A DNA stretch of 64,000 bases from Xiphias gladius (lineage: Eukaryota; Chordata; Actinopteri; Istiophoriformes; Xiphiidae): assembly GCF_016859285.1 (NCBI RefSeq), contig NC_053416.1, positions 10,042,501 through 10,106,500 on the forward strand. Direction: 5' to 3'. Position numbers and translations under genes: made by a program. Each line of letters begins with the position of its first letter. The stretch's first letter is position 1. Below the pieces are notes generated by a model. It ran no database searches. It was given only the letters and a program-made list of their open reading frames with translations, and was not told the DNA's origin. Below are positions 1 through 11,043 of this stretch, piece after piece.

Positions 1-2106
1 TTTTTTTTCGGCCTGAGCTGTAATTATTGCAGTCAAGATTTAGGAAAGTAACTAACGTGGCATCTGGCTACCTGGTTAGTCCGACAACCTCTCTACTTCA
101 TCCGGCAGGTTTGAGTCACATTATACACCCCGTATCTCCACCTTTTCATTTTCCTTTTTTTTTTTTTTTTTTTTTTTAAAATTCGCTACCACAATAATAT
201 TATTGAATGTTCAATTTTGGAGTGGCTTCCAAGCGTCTGATGCAACTGAAGCATGGGTAACACCCTGAACGCGCAGCATGCTAGTGAACATTACCCGGAA
301 GGATGAGTCACTTTGATGGGAGTCGTGGATGCTGGAAATTAAGGCTGGCGTTAAAGTTAAATTGATCGACTGTTAAAAAAAAATAATAATAATACATATA
401 TGTCCTTACTTACAAGCACGGCCAACCATACTGGGCTATGTTCAGCTGCCCATCTGTTAGGTCCGGGACTACAACACCAGCTACCTACGTGGCTCCGATC
501 GGCTCTGGCGTGGTGCTAATGTTGCCTTCATATTTCTTAGGAAACACGAAATTCCCTACTATGCATGACATACTTCACGTAATCAACCGGTGTTCATCAT
601 TATTTCCCAGTACTTGTATTATGCATAGCGTTAGCAGCCGTAGATGACTGAATTTAAACGTAATGTTGCATTAGAATTTAGTGTTGTAGCTTTAGGGGGA
701 AAAAAAAAACAAACAAAAAAAAAAAAAACCAAAACAAAACAAACAAAACACAAACACACATTCATATGAGTTAACCCAGTGCCGTAGGTTTTTCGGTCCT
801 TGCAGTTGACGCTAAATAAATTTTGCAACATAGTGTGTTTTGATGAAGGATATTTCATTGGAAATTTTTAGAAATTCGGCTCTTTTCGGGGGTCTTTGAA
901 AGCAGCATTCCCAAGCATTGGTAGCTCTCGCTGTGCTACCGGCTAGGACCAAAACAATGAATGAAAACCTGCGGTGATAACACAGAAAACGGTCGAGTCG
1001 TGTGTTTAAAAAAATATATATACAAGAGTTTAAACATTTTCCCACAATTGCCTCCTCTCATTAAGTTACCCGTTTCTACTGTTTCCCTTGTATGCGGTCG
1101 ACTACATCAGCTTATTCCCCCGCTCAAACTACAACTCAAGCCGCCTTTACGAAACGTCAACTAAACCTAATAAACCGAAAACGTGAGTAAAACATTCTTA
1201 TTTTATCCTTAAACATAAAGCACCAAATAAAGATTAGGAACGTTATGTTGTCTTTAAAAAAAAAAAAAAAAAAATTACGCCAATACAGCTGACAAGACAT
1301 GAGGGGAGATTGCATCACTCCACTTCTACGACCAGGTGTGTGAACGTTAAGACCGGAAAGCTGTCGTTACAGCACGACTTAGATAAAGAAGCTGTTTTGC
1401 TGTATCGCTGAAACACAAAGGGGGGTTTACCTTTGCAGTCCTCTTGTTGATAATAGTCAAGGAACACGGATGAAAGGGACAAGAAAGCTGTCGTCCAAGT
1501 CGCCTGATGAAATGACCCGCTCGATGTGTGAGAGGTTTTATGAGCAGCGAGGGGCGGGATGTGTATAAACAAACTGACGCAAGCGGGGGGTGGAGCTTTC
1601 CCCTCATGAATGGAAGGATGAGGCGTCGGCGTCTTTTGGTTTCTGATAAGGCTCTAGTATTATAGGCCGTGATCAATATAAGAGAGAGAGAGCTTCGACG
1701 ACGAATTAAAGGAGTTTCATAAAAAAAAAAGAGAAAAAAAGAGAAAAACAACCTTAAAATCTGAGAGAACGTGAAAGCGCATGCGAGAGGGAACGCGTGC
1801 TGTGTGTGCGCGTGCTTTTCCGTAGTAGACGTGCCCATAAATGGCAACAGCAAGCGTCAACCCCCCCCCCCCCCCCCCCTCCCACCCCACGAAAACTATG
1901 TGACAAGGCTTCTGCATTATATCCGCAGTTGCTTTGTCTTTGCAGATTCAAAGAACAGGAGGGTAAAACTAAACGATTTCTTTCAAGTGTACGTGCACGC
2001 CGGAGGGGTCAGTGTTGGTGTCCAAACCGTGTGATTTTCAACACGTTATCCTCGCGTCGCACACCGACTGACGCCTCATCGCGCAAAGTCCCATGCAAAA
2101 TCTGGC
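1..2106. other. Left-edge non-coding region
   Basis: No exon could be recognised on either strand. It contains several poly-A/T runs (about 157-177, 700-728, 1255-1274), a run of 19 C at 1861-1879, and a stretch from about 1500 to 2100 that is richer in CpG than its surroundings and could be a promoter or CpG island of a gene off the left edge. The longest open frames here are low-complexity and do not resemble a protein family I know. Confidence 0.4.
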
Positions 2107-2818
2107 CAGTGATGGAAGAAGCGCTCAGATCTTTTACTTAAGAAGTAAAAGTACTTACACCACGCCGCAAAAATACGTCCTTACAAGTGCAAGTCTTGTG
2201 TTGAAAATGTTACTTAAGTAAGTATGATCAGGAAAATGAACTTAAAGTGTTAGTATTATAAGTATTTTCTGCAGAAAAATTGTTCCTGTGACTATTGTAC
2301 TTTTATAGAGGCTATTACCTCATAAGATTATTATTTTTTATACAACAATAATAATACATATTATTGTGCGTTAATGTGTAGAGCAGGATTTTAGTGTTTC
2401 ATAATTATTTCATATAAGGCTGCAATAAATGATTATTTTCAGTATGGATTAATCTCCTGATCATTTTCTTGATTAATCAATCAGTTGTTTGGTTTGTAAA
2501 AATTCAGAAAAAACTGAAAAATGCCGTCACAATTACCCAAAAGCCCAAAGAGACATCTTCACAAAGGCTTGTTTTGTCTAACCCATAGTCCAGACCTCAG
2601 AATGAATACAAATACAATTACAAAATGGTGTACAAGCTCTTCATGTTTTGTTTTTACAATCTTCTCTACCAAAGTAACTTGTAACTATTGTAGTCAAATA
2701 CTTCTCTCGGAAATGCAGTGGAGTAGAAGTATAAAGTAGCATAACATGGAAATACTCGAAGAAAGTACAAGTACCTCAAATTTGTACTTAAGTCAATGTA
2801 CTTAGTTACATTCCGCTG
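2107..2818. mobile_element. hAT-like non-autonomous element (relic)
   Basis: The left end begins CAGTGATGGAAGAAG and the right end, read on the other strand, begins CAGCGGAATGTAACTAAG, giving imperfect inverted ends. The interior is the characteristic teleost mix of AAGTAC/ACTTAAGTA motifs (about 2130-2270 and 2690-2800), followed by a segment on 'nnnATGCAGTGGAGTAGAAGT'. It resembles the abundant fish CAGTGGTGGAA-type repeat usually assigned to hAT-like non-autonomous transposons; that assignment is from memory. No clear 8-bp target duplication is visible. A second repeat is nested inside (2420-2640). Confidence 0.65.
2420..2640 (+). repeat. GCTGCAA...GATTAAT dispersed repeat, nested copy
   Basis: It begins with a degenerate 'GGCTGCAATAAATGATTAT', continues with GATTAAT-rich sequence (2450-2485), then AAAATTCAGAAAA...AATGCCGTCACAA and a CCAGACCTCAGAATG segment. 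The same family recurs at 6185-6590, 12480-12625, 36312-36659 and 43312-43603. Its position inside the 2107-2818 element shows a nested insertion. The family looks like a short inverted-repeat DNA transposon; its class cannot be fixed by eye. Confidence 0.55.
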
Positions 2819-5800
2819 CCAAAATGAGGCCCATGTATGATGAAATTCTGTGACAGCATGCATGTAAATGAGGAGGGGGCTCACAAATCCCATAACTGAG
2901 AAACAAAATATTGCCATCTAGTGCAACACCAACGCTATATGGCATCAGTTAATTGTAAATATACTAAATACAGCACCTCACAGTGTCGATAGAATGTCAC
3001 TGCTGACTTGTACTGGAGTCTTGATACAATTATATGAGAGAATAAAAATCTGCCTTTTTTTTTTTTTGCACAAATATAACAAACAAAAATATTTGGAAAT
3101 AAAATTTTTCATTTGGTTTTTAAAGAATTGCGACCAGTTATTTTTGTAAGAACATATACAAATTTTTTTTTAAAGCTCATTTTATTCATGTATCTGGGAA
3201 TAATTAACAAAGGAAATTAACGACAGCCTAATATATTTATAATATATAATTACTTAATTAATTTATTAAGTCAAGAGAAGTTTGATTAACAGTTTTTTGT
3301 TCTTAAGTTTGTGAGTAGGTGTAAAAGTGAAGGATTTTTACTTTTATCTTTCACTGAAGTCCAAAATTTCAGATTTTGCAGTTTGATAAATACGGGCCCA
3401 GGAAATATCAGCAAATGGAGCTGTCTCAGGTTTGTCTGGCACTACAGCCTGTTCTTTCGGTGGCCCAAAGAGTTTTTAAAACTCCCTAAAACATACAGTT
3501 TTCCCCTTTTATTTCCCCTTACATTGCTTTAAAATTTTAAAAACATCTTATTCCTGTGTCTGACTATACATATCCACTATTTGTTTAGTTCAAACTCTTT
3601 ATACTGAGCGAAATATTCAAACCCATGTCTTTTGTGGCTGCTCCATTCTATCAAGTGGATATATTCAAAATGTCTTGTGTATCATTTTATACATGTTTAC
3701 CGTTATTCAGCCTGACATATTTTTGGAAATGGTGGGATGTCTACTAGAATTTAACATTTGAAACATTTATACTGGTGGAAAAAATGGGTTTGTCCGAGGT
3801 CCGAAAATGGTGTAAGACTGGTCGCGTCGATACTGGACTTGCTAACACTGCACAGGGAGTGTCTCCACTGCTTATTTCTAGGTATTACCCAACAGAGGTG
3901 AATAAGTATTATTATTAACTGGTTCAGCCTTGCAGTGATGATTGGAAACGTGCTGCACAACATTGAAATGGAATTTGGAAATGAGTAAAATCCATAAATA
4001 ACCTTCATTTAGGAAATTCAACATTCTTTCTTGTCTGTGATGACAACACAGATAGACAACAGACCGGTAATGAACCTGCCTTGAGGTTCCTAAATGTTTT
4101 AACTAATATTGTGGTTTGGTGTTGCATATTCCCAAACAAAGGGCAGTTGCCCACTTTCCCTGGTTGGCAAATCCAGCCATGCAAAGGAGCACATTTGGAC
4201 TGTAGTTGAGCGATTCATTTTACTTGTAGTACGTTCACACTGCTGACTACGTTTTGATAGAAAGTCACTGTAGTAAAGTATCTGTCTAACACGTTTGTGC
4301 TGACAAGACAGAACTAAGAAGAGAAAACTAAGGGCTGTACTGATTTTAGGAACTGAGTATTCTGTGTGTGAGCGTATGAGTGTGCAAGCCAAGTCATCCG
4401 TGGTCGCGTACACACCAAGACATTGAAATGCTTTCTTTACTGTTCAGTTGTTGATGGTTATTGTGAATTGTCTGTCTCCTTGTGTGCAATGTGTAAAGGT
4501 TTGGAGTACTGTTTTTTACTGGTTCGGCTCCTGGGAAAGACTGAATGTACTGTTTTTCATGCCTTGGACAATAACCCGACAGGTAACTTTAAATAAAATG
4601 GATTTATAAATTGTGTTTTCTCCCTCTCCACCCATCGCTCTCTGTCCGATGGTACTATAGTAGCCACTCGTCTCACCTTTTGTCCTTGCCCAGTCACACT
4701 GCTTTGGGTTGCTCTTTCAATTTACTTCCACTTTATCAAGCTAACCCAACTGGGTGTCTCTGCAAATACAACAAGCGTCATGGCTGCACACTGGGCTCCA
4801 GTGTTAGAACTGCTAACAAAACACCACCTAATCTCTGCCTTGGCCCACTGTGCCCATCCTGTCTGCCCACTTTCATTACTCAGGACAAGGCCAGCACATC
4901 AAAGCTCACTAGTTTTGCAGGTCACAGTCTTTACTGATGAGGAAGGTCAGGGTCGGTGTAGGTATCCCAGGGTTCCTGCACATTTTCTAATTTCATTATT
5001 CATTCTGTTCCTGTTCCACTGGATTTGAAGAAATATGGTTGTGCTCTATGTAATTGATTCGAACAGCAGCTGAGTATCAAAACATTACTGTCTTGTAGTT
5101 TACCAGAGGATTAGTCTTCACAGCCATTTTAAAACCATTTGTGAATGGTGTGCTGTAATTTAAGATGCATTATTACATTTATAGGCACAGAACAGCAGCA
5201 TTTTCCCTACTTTGTTTCTAATTCCAAAACTGTTTAGGATTAAAAATATCATTGGTTGCTCTTCTTGGGGTTTCTTACTCTTTGTCTCCTTAATCTAGGA
5301 ATCTACGAAAGGCTTTATATGTTTTTATACTGTGATTTTGTGGGTGTATAAATAAACAACCAAAGCTAAATATTTTACATTTTTGCTTAGAGGGAGCCAT
5401 GTGTAAGTTTAGTGCACTGTATGAATCTACCGTTTCTAATTCCTTTTTTTAAATATATATCCACGTGGAAGCCACAATTGTGTCCAATTACAGTTATCTC
5501 TAATTTGGATCTCCTCCAGGTCAAGGTCTACATCACAAGATCACTATTCTGGGACAACTTTAATCCACCTGTGGCTAGAATTCCCCTTCCCCTGTTAATC
5601 CCCGCATTCCCTGAAGGTGAACGACAACAAGAAAAAGATTAGAGAAGTTTAAGATTCATGGTTAGTGAAACAAAAAGACCCAGTGTTGCCACTTGAGTGC
5701 CAAAACCAGTACTTATTATGATGCTTCCTTCCTGACTAATAAGCTGTATTTTATTATTTGCCGCATTAGGGCTGTGCTCTGGCTAAAACTTTTTGATTAT

Positions 5801-6184
5801 AAGATGAAGAATTGACCGTGTAATGAACAAATTACAAACTACAAAACCGTAGTTTTGCTTATGGATGTATTTTTACCTGTTTCACAGAGGAAGTTCAGTA
5901 CGTTGTTTAACACACTGCTGCAGAAAGGTGGAGCATGTTGGGTATCACCTAATGTATTGTTCTGTTAGTCAAAGCTGCTGAACAAAGTGCTAAAATATTT
6001 CAGTTTTCTTCAGAACTGTACAAAAATTATTAAGGGGGAAGAGGAGGTCAAAAAAGGCAAGGGCTATGGAATTTTTTCTTTTGGCTGAAGGCAGGAATTT
6101 GCAGTAAAGTCTTTTATTTTTTCTCATCCTGAATTTATACTTTATTTTAGCCTTCCTTTGCAAAATAGTGTGTCTGGAACTAAA
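2819..6184. other. Non-coding stretch, no gene seen
   Basis: AT-rich sequence with no convincing exon. A perfect AATAAA lies near 4593-4598 on the plus strand, followed by a GT/T-rich tract. This could be the poly(A) site of a plus-strand transcript entering from the left, but no coding exon supports it. A segment near 3330-3385 is repeated at about 21138-21195 (see findings). Confidence 0.35.
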
Positions 6185-6590
6185 TTATTTTCATTAGCAA
6201 TTTATCTGTTGGTTATTTTTTTGTCTAAAATGCCAAAAAGTACTTAAGTGTTTAATGAATTTATAAAGAGCATTCTTATCTGTTATTCTGTCAATAAATC
6301 AATTACTCATTTTGTCTATAAAATGCCATAAAGTAGTGAAAAAAGCTGATTATAGTATCTCAGACCCGGAGCTGACATCTTCAAATTGCTTGTTTTACTC
6401 GAGCAACAGTCCAAAACCCAAAGATATTTAGTTTACAATCATACATGTAAAAAAAAAAAAAAGCATTAAATACTGACATTTGAAAAGCTAGAAATAGAAA
6501 ATGTTTAGTATTTTTGCTAAAAAAAAAAAAAGACTGTGTTGATGTGTCAGTTATTTAACTAATTGATCAACGAATAGTTTCAGCTCTAAA
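6185..6590 (+). repeat. GATTAAT-type dispersed repeat, longer copy
   Basis: Same family as 2420-2640. Recognisable blocks are 'GTCTATAAAATGCCATAAAG' (6319-6338), 'CAACAGTCCAAAACCCAAAG' (6404-6423), and the terminal 'CGAATAGTTTCAGCTCTAAA' that matches the usual right end of the family. Poly-A tracts at 6450-6463 and 6519-6531 are internal expansions. Confidence 0.6.
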
Positions 6591-6618
6591 TAGCTACATC
6601 AAAAAAAGTGTACTTTAC

Positions 6619-6886
6619 CAGTGGTGGGAGAAGTACCCCAGTGTTAAATTACTCTGTTACATGTCCTGCATTCAAACGTTTACTTAAATAAAAGTACTTT
6701 GGCCTACTGCTATTACAAATCGTGATATTTTATAAGATGGTCATATGTTTTGTTAACAAATCTTAATCTTCAAAATGACTAGTAACTAAAGCCAGACAAA
6801 TCCGATAAATGTTGTGGCCTAAAAAGTACAATATTTCCCTCTGAAATGCTGCGGAGTAGAATAATAAACTTGCACAAAATGGAAAT
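6619..6886 (+). mobile_element. hAT-like non-autonomous element, truncated copy
   Basis: It starts CAGTGGTGGGAGAAGTACC, a better match to the family terminus than the 2107 copy. It shares the blocks TTACTTAAATAAAAGTAC and 'AATATTTCCCTCTGAAATG' with that copy, but lacks the right terminus. It lies 30 bp downstream of the previous repeat, so the two may have been inserted in tandem. Confidence 0.6.
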
Positions 6887-9800
6887 GGTCAGCACTGTTG
6901 CAGGTGAGGTTGTCTGGTGACTCTACATTGCCCGTAGGTTTGAATGTGGGCATGACTGCTTGTCTCTATATGTCAGCCCTGTGATAGTGACCTGTCCAGA
7001 GTATACCCCGCCTCTTGCCCAATGTCAGCTGGGACTGGCTCCAGCCCCCGGTATGTGCATTGGTGGCACACATTCCAAGTTCCACCAAGGTAATGAGGTT
7101 TAGACACGGTGTACCATTTTAGCGTAGTTATATTATTTTTGAAATGTTGTGTTGAGGTGTTTTTTCTAAGACAAGTGGTGAGTTCAAAGAACATCAAAAA
7201 CAATAATAATGCACGGAAGGGCCTGGGAAGCTTTTTAACAAAGTGAAACATAACTTTTACCTCCTCTCGCTACACCAGCATAAAGTCATACAGTCCCTTA
7301 CTAACCAGGCCATGAGTAAAAACTATGGTTTGACGGTTTTAAACAAACAAAATGTAGTTTGTGTCTTTATGTACATGGTTTAATATTTGTTTCCAACTTC
7401 ATGCTTTTACATTTCATAGTTAAATTAGGTCACCTGCCAATCTTCAGCTGTTCATCCAGCTCCCATGACTCTCTTTGATCCGCCTCACTGGCTCTCAGTG
7501 TGACGCACTAATCGCTAACTGTAAGCTGAGTTTTAGTGATTTTGCTTCCATTTCTCCCCACTAAACTGAAAAGAGACGTGTAGACATGACACAGCAGGCA
7601 GCAGGAAATTTAATTGGAGGACAGAAGTAACAAGGAAGGTCCTTGTCACCCAAGGTGGAACTGCAATGATAACATGTATTAATACACTCCACAATAATAT
7701 TGATAGAAAGAATAAAACAGCTGAAAATAAGCGCAGAATAATCCTTATTTTAGATCAATAAACCAGATGCTGATTATGCCTTTAAACGATGAAATATTGT
7801 TCATATAATGAACCTCTTGTCACAGTGCTTAGATATGGTTATTTTACCTAACTTAACATTCCCAATAGCTGATTTGACAACACACGGCCAAAATGTAGAC
7901 ATGATGATGCAACTAAGACAGCAGAGTTAAAAACAATTAATCGTGAAACTGTCCTGACTAAGAGCATGTCCAGGACATAAACCTCAGGGGAAAATATACG
8001 GACTGGAATGACGAGTCACTGTCTTTTTCATGATGCTACATGTTGCTTGACTTTGGGAGGTTATCATCAAAATCGCATCTCTGCTAGTAAAAGAAAACAC
8101 GAATCAAAGCAAGAAATTACCCTTTTTAAACTTGATCAAATCCATTAAAAAGACATTCAGAAAATATAACCATCATTGTAAAAAAAAAAAAAAAAAAAAA
8201 AAATACAGCTATGATAAAATGACAAAAGGATATATGGAACATGTTTTCGTTTTCACTGATTACTGAATCAAAATAAAGTACATATAGTATGTGGAATGAC
8301 TGAATGGAGACACAACATCAAACGTTTTATACATTGGATCTCTGTTTTGTCCAGGAGCAAGAGTCGTGTTTTTCCTACACCGTTGACACTTATCAGCTCG
8401 GACATTTCCGCCAGCTTTATAATGACGTGATGTAGAAATAAATGTACACGGGGCAGGTGCATCATTCTGTATTGTCTTTGCAATAAAAGAGAAAGAGACA
8501 GACAGTAAACACGAGAAATAATATTCAAACATGTTCAAGCTGTAAGTGGATTTGAGTAATGCTCTTTGAGTAATATTATAATTCACAGAAAATATCAGAA
8601 TATGAGAAATGACTGTGGGCCCATACAGTACAACACAGCCCCCTCTCCCTCTTTTTTTTTAATATATAACTTTTGACCAACTGCTAAACTTTTAAAATAA
8701 TCAAATTCATGTTCTATGAAATTGGATAACACACATTTCTATATGTGTGTAGGAATCCTGTTTTTATTTGTATCATGCATTTTTTGTTAGACGAGGCAGT
8801 TGCTTGCTCTAAATACAATCAAAAACACAACAGGTTCCACATCCACACTGTCTACATGTTTTATATTTGCTTTCCACAGTGGAAAACAAATATACAGACA
8901 AGACTGAACTTTTGGACTTTAGTTTTACACCCATTCAAAAGTACCAGACGTTTTTTGCAAATGTCATTAATTTTTCGGAATTAAAATGGAAATGCTGACT
9001 CCTGCTTTTCGTTGGTGTAACGATGTAGAGTGCAAGCATTGCTCAACACATAATAAAATTTTTCTTAAACGGATCTTGGCCTCTATTAATGTGTTGTATT
9101 TAGATTGAAAACACGTTGTGGACTGAAATGTTATCAACTCATTCAAATCAGGCAGGCAGGTAAAAAAAAAAAAAAAAAAAAAAGTTGTGCTGGCAGCTCT
9201 AATACGATCTAAACATGGTACGTTACACATGTCTGCATGCAGTATGTCATGAAATGGTGACAGAACTGAACAGGTATTTTCCTGAGCTGAGGAATTGCAG
9301 TGCATCAAACTTAACCAGTAAGCCACATGCAGTGCAGATGTTTCCATCACTTATGTGTAACTTCAATTTCATGTGTTTTATTGCCAATACACAGCGTGCC
9401 ATGATTCTCTTCCTGTATTTCAAGGCTTGCAAGTGATCAATACTGTCTGTTGTACGTGGAATGCAATATTTTTATTGCTGCTTTACCTACAGACATTAAA
9501 TGCAACTAATGTCGTTCATTAGACATAAACTGTGTCTAATGAAGTGTAGACAGACTTGAATTGGTAGACTCAGATGCAAGAGGCAGGTGTAACTTGAACA
9601 TAAAAAAGCAGGATATATCAATAACTACTTCATGGTAGAATTGACTGCTTTGTTTTTCAGACACAGATTTATCCATGTTTGAAAAAACTGGATCCAGGTA
9701 AATAAAGATCTGAATCAACAGACTGAACAGCGTGATAGTGATCAGAGGCATGTAGAATAATTTGTCAGCAAGACTAAGACAACAACATATTGCAATGAAA

Positions 9801-11043
9801 GCGTGCAAGTTCGCCATGCAGCCAATGATTAGTGCGGTTGATAGTGGCAGTGTATCAGAATTAGTTTGGAAAGAAATGTTTCAAAAAGAGCTGTAGTCAT
9901 GGGTGATGTACAGTACTTAATCCCTATTAAACAATAGTTCACATAACTCAAAACACTAGTGGTGGTTTGTCTTTCCACTGGCCTGATACTGGTGGACTGA
10001 GAAACCTCTTCAAGCCAGTTTCTGAAGCACAGCTGATTAACACTAGTGCACTCATTGCCAATTAAAAACTTTCAACTGTAAATGAGATTTTACATTAATT
10101 TTTCCCTACATGCTAGATAATGGCTAATGCAAAACTGGCTTGGAGAACGTTCTTCCCTTTCCACACCATGATGACGTTTTTTTTTTTTTTGAATAACTGG
10201 TTGTTTTGTGCAACAACCAGGGACTATGTGTGGCATATTTACATGGTAAAATTACACATTCTTGTCAGATCTCTGTGATGATTTATATATGATACTAGCA
10301 TTGTTTTACTTAAGTATCTGTGAACTATCGCCTTTGGTCTTTACAGTGCCCATGCAACCATCTTTAACTTCCTGAAAGCTCTTAGAGACGGGATAAAGTA
10401 AAGCAAACTTACTTCATTCATACCTAAAAAACAAAAAAACAACAACAAAAACAAAGAGAACAAAACAGGATCAGAACTCTCATTTATAGTCTGCATGCAT
10501 TCCTATGGTACACATTAGTGCCAACACACACATTTTGACATTATTCTACTTTATTCACATTATATTACAATGATGAATATATGACACTCATCAGGGAAAG
10601 ACTGAATGTATCGTACATTATTTTCATTACTGAAAATTGTGATTAAGAACCAAATCTTCACGATACAATCACAAGTAAGGAGGGGTACTTTCCTTGTTGT
10701 ACAATTATAAAACAAATGCACAAGGGAGAGAGAAGCCACAGAGTTGTCTGAAACATTATCAACATGTCCTGATGTATAGTAGAAGAACATACTTCAAGAT
10801 AAAGTGAATAAGACTTTACAATGGTATACACAGAGAGAGAGAGAGAGAGACAGAGAGAGAGAGAGAGAAGGAGAGAGAAAGAAAGAAAGAAAGAGACAGA
10901 TAAAGCAGAAAGAAAGAAAGAGACAGATAAAGCAGACAGAGAGAGAGAAAGATTAAGAGAAGTTGTGAGGGAAGAGAAAGGCAAGTCAGTCCATTCTACA
11001 ACCCCGAGTCTAAACCCCACATGCCCATTTCCCTCAGTAAACC
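6887..11043 (-). other. Probable snx12 3' UTR and flanking non-coding DNA
   Basis: No coding exon is visible. On the minus strand this region follows the snx12 stop codon (11044-11046). Several minus-strand AATAAA signals (TTTATT on the plus strand, for example around 10548 and 8760) could serve as alternative poly(A) sites; which is used cannot be told from sequence alone. Poly-A/T runs occur at 8180-8203, 9163-9182 and 10179-10190. Confidence 0.4.
10830..10965. repeat. (GA)n / (GAAA)n purine-rich microsatellite
   Basis: Plus strand is almost pure purine: long AGAGAG runs, then AGAAAGAAAGAAAGAGACAGATAAAGC repeated in part (about 10883-10935). It lies just downstream of the snx12 stop codon and is probably inside its 3' UTR, where it would read as a CT/TTTC tract. 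Confidence 0.85.

Noticed and set aside
4611-4937. 108-codon open frame after an AATAAA, Cys- and Pro-rich
   Set aside because: Low-complexity composition, no domain or motif known to me, no splice partners, overlaps another random frame. Treated as chance.
8260-9350. Several open frames of 86-127 codons on the minus strand
   Set aside because: They overlap poly-A/T runs, lack family motifs and lie in the presumed snx12 3' UTR. The hydrophobic look of some reflects T-rich sequence.
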